A stretch of DNA of 64,000 nucleotides from Ampullaceana balthica (Eukaryota > Mollusca > Gastropoda > Lymnaeidae), in NCBI GenBank assembly GCA_944989445.1, contig CALYLW010000333.1, positions 53,417 through 117,416 of the forward strand, read 5' to 3'. The translations under genes were made by a program, and so were the position numbers. Shown here one piece after another: positions 9,828-20,363 of this stretch. The stretch's first letter is position 1; each line of letters opens with the position of its first letter. The notes under the pieces were generated by a model. It was not told where the DNA came from. It did not search any database and was given only the letters and a program-made list of their open reading frames with translations.

Positions 9828-10536
9828 CAGACGCTCCTTCTAAATATAAAAGTATTGCGTCCATAGACGCATGCCGGCCTGTTGGCAAGTGATGCAGCGT
9901 TCACAGGCAACGGCTATGAGGGTTTCACGCATTACCAAGCCGCCTGTGCTTCCCTAACTAGTGTTAGGTACCCCATGGGTTCCACGCATTACCAAGCCGC
10001 CTGTGCTTCCCTAACTAGTGTTAGGTACCCCATGGGTTCCACGCATTACCAAGCCGCCTGTGCTTCCCTAACTAGTGTTAGGTACCCCATGGGTTCCACG
10101 CATTACCAAGCCGCCTGTGCTTCCCTAACTAGTGTTAGGTACCCCATGGGTTCCACGCATTACCAAGCCGCCTGTGCTTCCCTAACTAGTGTTAGGTACC
10201 CCATGGGTTCCACGCATTACCAAGCCGCCTGTGCTTCCCTAACTAGTGTTAGGTACCCCATGGGTTCCACGCATTACCAAGCCGCCTGTGCTTCCCTAAC
10301 TAGTGTTAGGTACCCCATGGGTTCCACGCATTACCAAGCCGCCTGTGCTTCCCTAACTAGTGTTAGGTACCCCATGGGTTCCACGCATTACCAAGCCGCC
10401 TGTGCTTCCCTAACTAGTGTTAGGTACCAATTCGGAGCTGGGTGACTCAGGGACACCCTTGGCCCCGGGAACAAAATCTTGCCCTCACATGGATTCGAAC
10501 CCGTGACCGCATTCTACTCGACCACCGTGCCCCCAA
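9828..10536 (-). mobile_element. tRNA-derived SINE with amplified middle
   Basis: On the minus strand a tRNA-like head starts near 10536. It has an A box TGGTCGAGTAG (10514-10524) and a perfect B box GGTTCGAATCC (10491-10501), only 12 bp apart, so the head is shortened. The body contains GGTACCTAACACTAGTTAGG. The 3' end (9828-9862) has GGACGCAATA and TAGAAGGAGCGTCTG, matching the 3' end of the LINE at 57.9 kb. RNA polymerase III would have transcribed it, and the shared tail implies LINE-driven mobility. I infer a gastropod-type tRNA SINE. Confidence 0.8.
9926..10429 (-). repeat. 57-bp array inside the SINE
   Basis: Nine tandem units of 57 bp, apparently identical, beginning CACGCATTACCAAGCC on the plus strand and containing the palindromic-looking CTAACTAGTGTTAG and GGTACC. 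The period is nineteen codons, which creates a 187-residue open frame on plus. That frame is a by-product, since the sequence is SINE body. Confidence 0.93.
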
Positions 10537-11126
10537 ACAAAACAAAACAAACGTCATGAACTTATCAACAGACCGATTAGGTCAGATTTAAAAGCTCTCC
10601 ACGGTTCGCAGCATTAAAATCAGCTACGCACGTCACCGCGTGTACCAGTGATAAGTACTGACAGCTTCTGCACTTAACTTGTGCCTTTCATGTTGATATG
10701 AGGATTTCTGGGGTTTTTTTTGTTTTAAAATAAAACTTGCGCGACTTGGACATTAAAATACATCGTTATAGTGACGCAAGCCGTCACGTTATAGTGACGC
10801 AAGCCGGACTACACGTCAGCCCATCTATTTTGATGACATTAAATTAAAACTGACCACAAGAAAGGGCAACTATATTTATTCAGGTTAACTTTATGACACA
10901 AGGTTTAAATATATATCAAGCTTTAAGCAAAATAAATAATGAAATAACTTTTTTAACAGGAAAAAAAATATAGAAATGAAATACCTTTTATAAAAATCCA
11001 CCTAAAAGGTCCATGCTTAATAATCAACTATTTTTAATTTACAATTCAATGAATTATAACTTAATTTTTTTGTAACGCCCAAGAATCTATATACAAATCA
11101 CCAATGAACTTATTATATCTCATCTA
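10537..11126. other. No gene recognised
   Basis: AT-rich intergenic DNA. At about 10770-10808 the segment TTATAGTGACGCAAGCCG occurs twice in a row. Nothing else is recognised. Confidence 0.4.
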
Positions 11127-11975
11127 CAGTCCTAACACCAAACACACACACATGTGTAATCTAGAACCTTACATCGAACACATACACTTACATGTGTAAT
11201 CTGAACTCCTTACATCAAACACACACATGTGTAATCTGAACTCCTTACATCAAACACACACATGTGTAATCTGAACTCCTTACATCAAACACACACATGT
11301 GTAATCTGAACTCCTTACATTAAACACACACACACATGTGTAATCTGGACTCCTTACATCAAACACAGACATGTGTAATCTGGACTCCCTACATCAAATA
11401 CACACATGTGTAATCTGGACTCCTTACTTCAAACACACACATGTGTAATCTGGACTCCTTACATCAAACACACACAGGTGTAATCTGTGCTCCTTACACC
11501 AAACACACATATGTGCAATTTAGACTCCCTACATCAAACACACACATGTGTAATTTAGACTCCTTACATCAAACACACACACATGTGTAATCTAGACTCC
11601 TTACATCAAACACACACACATGTGTAATCTAGACTCCCTACATGAAACACACACATGTGTAATCTAGACTCCTTAAATCAAACACACACACATGTGTAAC
11701 TTAGACTCCCTACATCAAACACACACATGTGTAATGTAGACTCCTTACATCAAACACACACACATGTGTAATCTAGACTCCTTACATCAAACACACACAC
11801 ATGTGTAATCTAGACTCCCTATATGAAACACACACATGTGTAATTTATACTCCTTACATCAAACACACACACATGTGTAATTTAGACTCCTTACATCAAA
11901 CACACACACATGTGTAATCTGGACTCCTTACATCAAAAACACACCCAGGCGTGTAATCTAAACCCCTTAAATCAA
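11127..11975 (+). repeat. 35-37-bp minisatellite with CA core
   Basis: About twenty-three units of the form ACATCAAACACACACATGTG followed by TAATCTRGACTCCTT. The length varies by 2 bp through the CA run. The ACACATGTGT core is self-complementary. Confidence 0.93.
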
Positions 11976-12454
11976 ATATCGAAGGTCAAGCGAGTAAAAA
12001 TAAGCTACATCAGCTTGTTAACAGCAATATTGGAATAACATCGCATGGTTTCCATAGCAACTCCCTGTGTTTCATACCTGATAAGAATTCTGAGCGGCGA
12101 GTCCTTGGTATTGATCCTCATTGACCAGTGATTCGACCAGGCACTTCAATAGCAGGCGTTCAGGTGTTTGCAGTGCATGAATCAATCATTCGATCGTCCG
12201 TGTGTGTGTGTGTGCTTTTTGTGTTCGTGTCCGCATGTGCTGTGTGTTAGTGTGCACGCTTGTGTGTGTTGGTATTAATGTGTTGGTATTAATTTATCAG
12301 TGAATGTCCTCGGAACGCTGTAAACAAAAGTCCATTTTCAGAGAGCTTGAGTATCCCGTTGGCATTGTTATAGTCCATGACCCCATATCCACCACATGCT
12401 GCTGATACTTCATACTGAGCTTATACGACTGAAGACGTCACGTAAACCCATATA
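11976..12454. other. No gene; short GT microsatellite
   Basis: Unrecognised sequence with a GT-rich run near 12200-12270. There is no convincing open frame. Confidence 0.4.
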
Positions 12455-12755
12455 TGCCAGCACTATACGATAGATGACAGCACTATACGATAGATGACAC
12501 AACCAGACCATAGACGACAGCACCAAAGCATGGATGACACCATCAAACCATAGATGACTCCACCAAATCACAAATGGCACCACCAGACCATAGATGACAC
12601 CACCAGACCATAGATGACACCACCAAACTATAGATGACAACATCAAACTATAGATGACACGACCAAACCATAGATGACACCACCAAACCATAGATGACAC
12701 CACCAAACCATAGATGACACCATCAAACTATAGATGACACCACCAAACAACAGAT
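12455..12755 (+). repeat. 20-bp minisatellite
   Basis: About fifteen copies of ACCAAACCATAGATGACACC with substitutions (CACTATACGATAGATGACAG at the left edge). It ends directly at the hAT-like terminus at 12756. Confidence 0.93.
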
Positions 12756-13290
12756 CAGTGTTTCTCAAACTATTTTGTGCAATTCCCCACTCAGGCCTTT
12801 CAAAAATTTCTTTGAAACTTTCAAGGGATGAGAAATCGTTGACACATTTTTTAATTTTTTATTTTAATTAATATTTTTAAAACTTTTAATAAAAGAAAAT
12901 TAATTGATTTCTTCTTATTCTTTTTTAAATAAAAAAAATATATTTTGACCATTTTCACGTATATACAACAGTAATATGAACCTAAATGTTGACTATGCTA
13001 GCAAAGTAGAAGTATAAGCTAGGGAAATTGGTCTTTTTGGTCAAAAGTTTTTGTTTTTTTTAAAAGATGTTAAAAATTTAATCTTTAAAAAAAAATTACT
13101 CATCAAGGTCTTACTTAAAGCTACCAAAATAATATTATATTTACACTAGCACACACAAGTTACGTAATTTGGGCCTAACCCTTAAAATAAAAGTTTAAAG
13201 CCTGAAATTTTTTTAATTATTCCTCGGGTTAACGTTTAGCATAAAACGTTTTAGAATTTATGACAGCTCGACACGGTTCAAGATATTTCT
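12756..13290 (+). mobile_element. Possible hAT left terminus and AT-rich remnant
   Basis: CAGTGTTTCTCAAACT at 12756 matches the common hAT terminal sequence (compare CAGTGGTTCCCAAACT at 20364). No matching right end or transposase was found, so this is at best a deleted copy followed by AT-rich sequence. Confidence 0.4.
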
Positions 13291-13458
13291 ATTTATAGAT
13301 TTCCGCTATATTGTGTTATTTAATGTTCTTTCTTCTGTCTTCACATCGTATCGTCGTATTTCGTCTGGGTTACCCCGCAACTTTCCATATGTGCTCAAAT
13401 CAATTCACCCAGTCAAATCACATGGGAACTGACGACGGGATTTCAAAGACTGTAGCCG

Positions 13459-13679
13459 GAATTCGACACTGCAGTTTACGGCCGTATATTTTGAAAATAA
13501 ATGCCATAACATAGTGTACATGGCTACACTTACTCAGTGAAAAACGGCGATGCACGGTGGTGCACGGTGGTGCACGGTGGTGCACGCCCATCGGGATAAA
13601 AATATGCTGTGCAGTGAAGCCACACTCAAAAGTAATTTTTCTAAGCGCGCACGGCCGTATACTGCAGTGTCGAATTCGG
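13459..13679. repeat. Short inverted repeat with 11-bp tandem repeat in the loop
   Basis: GAATTCGACACTGCAGTTTA followed by CGGCCGTA near 13461-13488 is repeated in inverted orientation at about 13651-13676. Between the arms, 13548-13588 has the 11-bp unit TGCACGGTGGT about four times. The structure looks like a small inverted-repeat element. Confidence 0.6.
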
Positions 13680-13689
13680 GCTCCAGTGC

Positions 13690-13800
13690 AGCCACAGCCT
13701 AGCACACGCACGCAGTCACGCACACAAGCACGTAGTCATGCACACACACACGCAGTCACGCACACACGCACGCAGTCATGCACACACGCAACAGTCACAA
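13690..13800 (+). repeat. ACGC/CA-rich microsatellite
   Basis: Imperfect repeats of CACACACGCACGCAGTCAYG. No coding evidence. Confidence 0.8.
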
Positions 13801-14850
13801 TGACGTCATATAATAATTTTGTTAAGCGCATCTTTAATTTATAATCATTTTGCGCACCGATGCACACATTGTATTTTGAAATATAAGATCAAACAATGAC
13901 GTCATATAATATTTTTGTACAGTGCTAATCACCACACGATTTTTAAAACTGCTATAGACTGTTGTACATCGTTCCTCAGCGTTCCACATCCAGTGACTTG
14001 GACTATTATATTATTTCTTCCACTAGATTATCACTTTATGTCTGAAGCAAAGCTTAAAAATAGCAACTCCGCCAGAGTCACAAGTAGTTTAGTAAATAAA
14101 AGGTTACGCAATGCTAGTGCGTGTACTTAGCATATCTAGACTAAATTATGAAAACCATGGTTGATAGTAATAGTAGAACACGAATCCTAACAGAGATGAC
14201 GCCATTATGTGTCGATGAAAAATTGCGCAATGTGCGGGGCTTATTTCTCATACAGAAGGTGTGTGCTTCTTACAACATGAAACCAACGCGTAAAACCCCT
14301 TTGGATTTTTTTTTATCATTATCAACTTTATAACAGCTCAGCAAGGGACTTGCGGGGTTGGACTGGTGGACCATAGTAGAGAGAGGGCTAGTCATGCTTT
14401 AATATTTCACTAGGTTGTGCTGCGGCGCCCACATTTTTCCACTACCTTGCCCTTGTTTGATAAATACGAAATATTAAACTTTCTGAAATGTACACAAAGT
14501 ATTTTATAATAGGGGTTGCAGGGCGCCTACGGCGCGCACTTTTTTAAAAGCCCAAGTAACTTATCCTTGTTTGATAAATATGAAATACTAAACTTAGTCA
14601 AATGTACACAAAATATTTTATAATAAGGTTTGTAGGACACCAGTAGCACCTACTGTTTTTTGTGGGCAAAAGCCCAAGTAACTTGTCCTTGTATGATAAA
14701 TACTAAATATTCCTGAAATGTACACAAAGTATTTTATAATTAACAATCCTCCAATCCCCTTTTTACATCGTTCCCTTTTCCAAAAATTAAAATATGAGCT
14801 AAAACAATGACGTCATTGTTAATGTTAATCTGGAAACCAAAATGATAATG
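13801..14850. mobile_element. Unclassified repeat B, left copy
   Basis: Contains CAATGACGTCATATAATA (twice, near 13799 and 13893) and a segment of about 115 bp repeated three times (near 14455, 14570 and 14690) with TTTGATAAATA, GTACACAAAGTATTTTATAA and a GGCGCC-rich end. The same segments occur in reverse orientation at 16260-16660. No protein was recognised, and the short open frames at 13915 and 14148 lack support. Confidence 0.6.
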
Positions 14851-15224
14851 ATTTTTTAGTCTATATTTTCAATTTAAAAAAAAAGCAGTGTGATGTCCCT
14901 TAGTGTTAGGCAACAGTGAGTCATGATTTAGGGTGTTTATATAATAGATTCTCAATTGGTATTTGAGATGTTTATTTATTTTTATCTGGGCCTAGGTACA
15001 AGTAGGTCACTAGGTCAGCGTTATTGACGCAGGAATATTGAAAACAACCCGGAACATTTAAAAAGTAAGGAAGCACCATTACAAAATGTACAATAAAATC
15101 CGGTTAGATTTTCCACAGTTTATTCGTCCCATGTTTTGTTGATTACATAGTTGCATGCTTAAGGGTGTAAGTTAAAATAAAGGGCAAAAAAAAAGTTAAA
15201 GATTTTTCAATGGAGGAATTATTA
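14851..15224. other. No gene recognised
   Basis: AT-rich sequence without recognised features. Confidence 0.4.
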
Positions 15225-15670
15225 CTTTTGACGTCACGTACCTGTGGGGGAGGGGGGCGGGTGTCACACTTTTGTAACGATGAGTGACAAGGGGGAGTGG
15301 GGGGCGGGGTGGGTGTCACACTTTTGTAACGATGAGTGACTAGGGGGAGTGGGGGAGTTTAAGAACTGTGACGTCACATCAACACGGGCAACTTTAAATA
15401 AAAGTTAAACATAAATATTTGATTGCTTACAATATATTTAAGGACTTTTTACAAGGCTTCACCAGTGATCTGATATCAGAGTGCAGCCTTTCACTAAATA
15501 CATGCTTAAACGACAATAGAGTGATGTAGAACATGCTCATTTTCAAATACAAAATACGACCGGGGGGATGGGGTGGGGAGGTCCAGAAATCTTTGTGACG
15601 CTATATTAGAGAGGGGGGGGGGCTAACTTTTCTTTGACGACGTGTGACGAAAAACAAGGGGGGAGTTTTT
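15225..15670. mobile_element. Degraded relative of the Harbinger-like MITE
   Basis: Shares with 651-1078 the ordered blocks TGACGTCAC, GTGTCACACTTTTGTAACGA, TGACGTCACATCAA, AAATATTTGATTG and AGTGCAG. The left part has a duplicated 60-bp G-rich block. Clear termini are missing. Confidence 0.65.
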
Positions 15671-16069
15671 CTAAACTATGAATTATACCACCAATGTTTT
15701 ACTATGTTTAATGTTATAATATTTATATGAACGAATATTTATTAACTTTATTGTGGGTAATATCTTTGCTCTGTAACACCAACGCATGTATATTTAATTG
15801 TGGTATAGATTGTTAATACTAGTATTAATTAGACCCTTTGTAAGTTAATTCTACTTTTTTCCACTATCATTGATGTTCGCTTGTAGGCCCACTGCATGTA
15901 AAACAAATATAAAAAAAAACCTGCAAGGACAGCACGTTATAGTACCAAAAATAAGGGGTGCCCTTTTAAAGTGTGACAAGATGTAGTAGCAGTGGGGTTG
16001 CCCTTTATCAAATTTAAAAAAACAAGCAAAATTAATAAATATACCTGATGCTTACTGAAATAATACCAT
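15671..16069. other. No gene recognised
   Basis: AT-rich DNA. GGGGTGCCCTTTTAAAG and GGGGTTGCCCTTTATC are near-duplicates at about 15956 and 15993. Confidence 0.35.
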
Positions 16070-16241
16070 TCTTTAATAAAAAAAACCCGTTAAAAAAAAA
16101 CAAGTTTTTGTCTATAAATCCTTTATGTACGAGACGTTTTTAAAAGAATGTTCATTATAGTACGCAGCGCAAGACCATCCAAAAATATAAAATTGTAGTT
16201 TTGTCGTAAAACATGTTTAATATAATGCGCACCGATCAGGA

Positions 16242-16678
16242 ATTATTAAACAATATAATTTGCAATGTCTGTCCGTGACGCTACTAATTTTAGAAAGCAG
16301 GGAAAACCAAAATACTGCACCAATGCATCAAAAGGTGTGCAAATTAAAAATGCGCTGTAAAAATATTATATGACGTCATTGTTTTCGCTCATATTTTAAT
16401 TTTGAAAAAGGGACCAATGTAAAAAGAGGATTTGATGATGGTTAATTATAAAATAAAAAAAACAAAGGGGGTGCCGTAGGCGCCCTACGCCTACAACCCC
16501 TATTATAAAATACTTTGTGTACATTTCAGAAAGTTTAATATTTCGTATTTATCAAACAAGGACAAGTTAGTGGAACTTTTGAATAAGGTCGGCGCCGCAG
16601 GCGCTCTAAAAGAAGTGCATTTTTTATAAAATAAAAAGATTTCAGCTGAAAACTTCTGTCATTTTTTACATACGCTAA
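16242..16678 (-). mobile_element. Repeat B segment inserted in R500
   Basis: About 437 bp lie between ACCGATCAGGAAT and ATGTTTATAAA, which are adjacent in the intact R500 copy. On the minus strand it matches 14440-14830 (CACTAACTTGTCCTTGTTTG, GTACACAAAGTATTTTATAA) and the CAATGACGTCATATAATA block, forming the inverted partner of the left copy. Confidence 0.65.
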
Positions 16679-16855
16679 TATGTTTATAAAAAGTGATGTC
16701 AATAAAATACTCACCTTATTGCACGACAGAAAGGTTGTTCAATATAATACGCACCGTGACACTCTTATCTAAAAAAATAACATGATACATAGAGATAAAT
16801 AAAGTAATCTAATACGAGTCTGCCTGCAAAATGTCAGCTCACTAGCTTACGATCA

Positions 16856-17130
16856 TCATCATCATCATCATCAGTCCCGTGACCGTTGCGGTCGTGAGGG
16901 GAGCGCATGGCCACATCAACAGATAACGATCTCCACATATGCCTATTTTGAGCGGCGGCCAACAATTCATGCAATTTCATCCCTGTCCATTCCTTTATGT
17001 TATCCAGCCAGCTTTTCCGTTGTCGACCTCTTCGCCGGCCCCCTTCTACAGTACCTTGAAGGATAACGTTTGTCAGGGTATCATGTCGCAGTACATGACC
17101 GAATCATGCCATCTTGCTTCTCTTAATTGT
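16856..17130 (-). pseudogene. LINE reverse transcriptase C-terminal fragment
   Basis: The minus strand translates to the C-terminal end of a non-LTR retrotransposon ORF2. FGHVLRHD, GRRRGRQRKSWLDNIKEWTG and LLAAAQNRHMWRSL are visible, ending in TDDDD over a GAT-repeat 3' tail. A TGA stands where the family usually has the Trp before FGHV, so the frame is broken. It differs from the LINE at 57.9 kb, so a second LINE family is present. It sits inside an R500 copy, between CTTACGA and GTGGGTTAAAA. Confidence 0.82.
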
Positions 17131-17221
17131 TAAGTGGGTTAAAAATTGATCCAAAGTTTTTTCGGCAAACACGCCAAGCAAGCAAGGGCTCAAACAGACA
17201 CCACGAGTCAATATAAAGGAT

Positions 17222-17716
17222 TTAATGAAAAAAAACCCGTAAAAAACCAAGTTTTTGACTATAAATCCTTTATGTACGAGAAGTAACTAAACGAATGTTC
17301 ATGATAATACGCAACGCAAGACCATCCAAAAACACAAAATTGCAGTTGTGTCGTAAAACATGTTTAATATAATGCACACCGATCAGGAATATGTTTATAA
17401 AAAGAGTTGTCAATAAAATACGCACCTTATTGCGCGACAGAAAGGTTGTTCAATATAATACGCACCGCGACGCTCTATCTCAAAATATAGCATGATACAT
17501 AGGAATAAATAAAATAATCTAAAAAATAAATAATTTAATTATGATACATGCGATCGAAATTTTGATACATTGTTTTTATTATCGGTACGAAACTGCCTGC
17601 AAAATTTCAGCTCGCTAGCTTACGAGCAAGTGGGTTAAAAAGCGATCAAAAGTTTTGGCGACAAGCAAGCAAGCAATCAAGGGCGGCCGCAGACACCACG
17701 AGTTAATATAAAGGAT
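17222..17716 (-). mobile_element. R500 repeat, intact single copy
   Basis: Runs on the minus strand, with AATATAAAGGATTTA at both boundaries and TATAAATCCTTTATG near 17260. It has the four TGCGYATT-type motifs, the core ATCGAAATTTTGATACATTG, TTTCAGCTCGCTAGCTTACG, a short CAAG microsatellite and GGCGGCCGCAGACACCACGA. It is a useful reference for the array sub-blocks at 24.8-42.6 kb. Confidence 0.8.
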
Positions 17717-19195
17717 TTAAAAATAAGATAAATAGTCGTTTAAGAAAAATCGTTTGAAGTCGGGTATTTTAAAACTATGAATTCATTCGGCTTAACACAT
17801 TATTCATTGGTTTAAAAACAGTTACACAAAAGATTTTTTAACTAGGTAGCAGGTGACGTCACAAAAAGTTGGTATCAAACGCTGAGTAAACTAAGCCGGA
17901 GTTCATATTTTGTATACTCTCAAATACATTTTTTAAAAACACTTATTACGCAGGGTCCCGGTTTTTAGCGCCCACACCCCCAGAGGCGGCGTTAGGTACG
18001 CGCGAGGCCTGGTGCAACAATGACCCCGCGGGGCCAGAGTACTGGTAACGATCGCGAATTACCAATATGCCCAAAAGGTCATAATATCTTGATTAGATCA
18101 ATTCTTGCGCAAACTCAGTAGTACAATATCTGCCGGCTCTTTTGTTACTAAAATATATTTATGTTCACATTTTATGAACAATTGCCCTAGCTGCCACCCC
18201 CAAAGGCAGCTCCTGCCCACCCCAGCCCCCTCACTTGACTGCAGAGTTCAGTAATAATGCGAAACACCAATATTGTTGACGCGGCCCATGCCTTTATCTC
18301 ACACTCAAAGCCTTATCCATATCATTTTGTTAAGAATGTTATCAAGCGTTTATGCTTCATAAATAGGAAAGGGGATAACATGGGCGGGGCAGGACCCCCC
18401 CCCCTGGTGAACCTCTGCAGCGCTCTTTCTTCTGTTGTTTTCTATTCTTCCAAGTCCAGCAAGGTGACACTTGATTTCAGAGTCCGGAGTGTCACTTAGC
18501 CAAAATTATCATATTATGCCTTAGTCGTGTCCCCTATTGTATTAATAATAATGAGATAACTTGCTTAGTTTGCCCGGAAGAAGATGGTCCAGCTTGGCAA
18601 CATCCTTCAGGCAAAGCATTACACAATGCAATTCTGACCAGAAAGGTGGCTTTTATGAGTTATGGTAATTGATAAATAAAACCATCTCTACGCATGCTCG
18701 GTAGCTATTGATCGTAATGTGGAGTTTGCAGTTTATGATTGTGGGGTTAATGACAGCTTTAGAGTGATGGGGAAAAGGGTCGGAAGGTCGACATAGCTCT
18801 GAACTTGTATTTCACATCTGCAAGCTCTCGGCGACTAATGACTGAGATTAACAATGTCATCAGCAATCTGACATCCAAGTGCTCGAAGCACCTGTAGTCC
18901 ACAGCTTATTTAAGGGAATTTTAGGTATTTTATATGCGAGCAATTCATGACATGATCTAAATGGAAAACAGATTTGTAAACGATTTCGTACTTTGGGCTC
19001 CGTATGGATAATGCATAATTTTACCTAACTGTAGAATCTGTTTCCTATTGTGGCTTTTGCTGTAACTTTTCATACTTGCTCCTTTTTCTTATATCCTGTG
19101 TCATTGTTTGCTTGTTGTTGTTCCTTTCTTTAATACCACGTTTTTATTAACTTGCTTTCGTGTCTGTCTTTCCGCAATTTTTCAAATTTGCTAAC
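17717..19195. other. No gene recognised
   Basis: Short open frames (one of 80 codons at 18257) have no recognisable domain. The sequence is less AT-rich around 17960-18250. I see no transposon termini or RNA gene. Confidence 0.4.
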
Positions 19196-19865
19196 GTAAA
19201 ATTAAACCACTTCTGATGGCCCTAGAGAGCTCAAACTTTTACCACAGATAGATCTTGGATGACAATGCATTGTATCAAAATTGCAGATCTATCGAATGTA
19301 CCGTAATTAAATTATAATTGCATTTAGTTTATCTTTATATAGCATCTGTATCCGTCTGATGTTGTTAGATTTTAAGTGCAGCGATCACCTTGTGACCTCA
19401 TCGCCGTGGTATTAAAACGTTGGGCGGGCGCTGATGAGGTGTTTGGTAAAATAAATAGAGTTAAAAAAAGATTATTAAAAACCAAGTTTTTATTAGTGGA
19501 CTAAAAGGAGAAAATAAATGAAGGTAAAAAAGGATATTTAAAAACCGCGTTTTTACAAGTGGTCTAAAATGAAGAAAATAATTTAAAACTTATAAGTTCA
19601 AGTACTTTTATTTAATATGACTAAAAAACGTGGGGAGGGTGCTTATGAGGTTTAACATATGCAATTCACTCATTCTCTCACTTATAGATTTATCTTTTCC
19701 TTCTAAATTATAAATCTGTAACTTTTATACAAAAAACACACCCCACGTTTTTAGTCATATTAAATCAAAGTACTTGAACTTATAAGTTTTAAATTATTTA
19801 CTTCTTTTTAGTCCACTTGTAATAGCGTGGTTTTTAAAAATCTTTTTTTTTACCTTTATTTATTA
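19196..19865 (+). mobile_element. Hairpin-bearing repeat H, first copy
   Basis: Begins with ACCACTTCTGATGGCC and the GATCTATCGAATGTACCGTA core, followed by AAACGTTGGGCGGGCGCTGA. Two tandem segments of about 60 bp then contain AAAAACCRMGTTTTTA. The last 370 bp form an inverted repeat: arm 19500-19640 (AAAACGTGGGGAGGG, GTGGTCTAAAATGAAG) pairs with arm 19735-19862 (CCCCACGTTTTTAGTCATAT). A second copy in reverse orientation is at 55093-55800. Confidence 0.7.
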
Positions 19866-19956
19866 TCTTTACGTAAATATTTTTCTTGATATCGTACGTC
19901 TTAATAATGTAAATATAATTTTAATACTTATGAAAGTACTTTATGTTAATTGTACT

Positions 19957-19990
19957 GATGAAGGCATTGACCGAAACGTTGACTGTTGTA
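19957..19990 (+). other. Hammerhead-ribozyme-like core
   Basis: CTGATGA (19957-19963) followed 11 bases later by GAAAC (19975-19979), with GG/CC able to form a short stem II and a possible two-pair stem III before GT. This order fits a minimal type I hammerhead, as reported for Penelope-like retroelements. An extra A after CTGATGA and a weak stem I argue against activity. Confidence 0.3.
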
Positions 19991-20355
19991 GTAGTTTAAT
20001 AATAAAGCTTAAATTTATTGTTTTCTTTACACAGTTTGTTTTTGTATTTTGTATTTTATTTTAAATGCCTTAACGGAGCCCTATTCTATATTATTTATTT
20101 TATAAGGATGGGTTGGGGAGCAAAGTTGCTAGTAGAATATCCGGGAAGACCTATAAGTAAGAGCATTAGTGCAATGGCTTTTGACGCCATTCCAAATGTT
20201 GGATATTACGGATACAAGGATGGTGTCTACCTCGCAAGGTACGTTGGCAGGATAAATGTCTTAAGATGCAATTTGATTTGAGAATAGTAGTCAAAACCTT
20301 CCTGGAGACATGACGTGTTTCCGCCTGTAATAAATGACCTTAAATTGCCCTATAC

Positions 20356-20363
20356 AGCTAGCT
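20356..20363 (+). repeat. hAT target-site duplication, left
   Basis: AGCTAGCT immediately left of the element; identical to 23629-23636. Eight-base duplications are the hAT signature. Confidence 0.9.

Larger units (their letters stand above)
16070..17222 (-). mobile_element. R500 repeat copy split by two insertions
   Basis: Read against the intact neighbour at 17222-17716, this is one R500 copy on the minus strand: 16070-16241, 16679-16855 and 17131-17222. It keeps TATAAATCCTTTATGTACG, AATATAATGCGCACCGATCA and the CACCACGAG terminus. The first gap holds a repeat-B segment and the second a LINE 3' fragment, giving a clear nesting order. Confidence 0.75.

Noticed and set aside
9926..10429. CRISPR-like regular array
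   Set aside because: There are no variable spacers: the whole 57 bp repeats, in a eukaryotic SINE.
9882..10445. 187-codon repetitive open frame
   Set aside because: It is antisense SINE body. The open frame follows from a 57-bp period and ends in the tRNA-like head.
10491..10536. A functional tRNA gene
   Set aside because: A and B boxes are only 12 bp apart and no acceptor stem can be formed; it is a SINE head.
18257..18499. 80-codon frame
   Set aside because: No domain, no splice or codon-use support, and it crosses a C-run.
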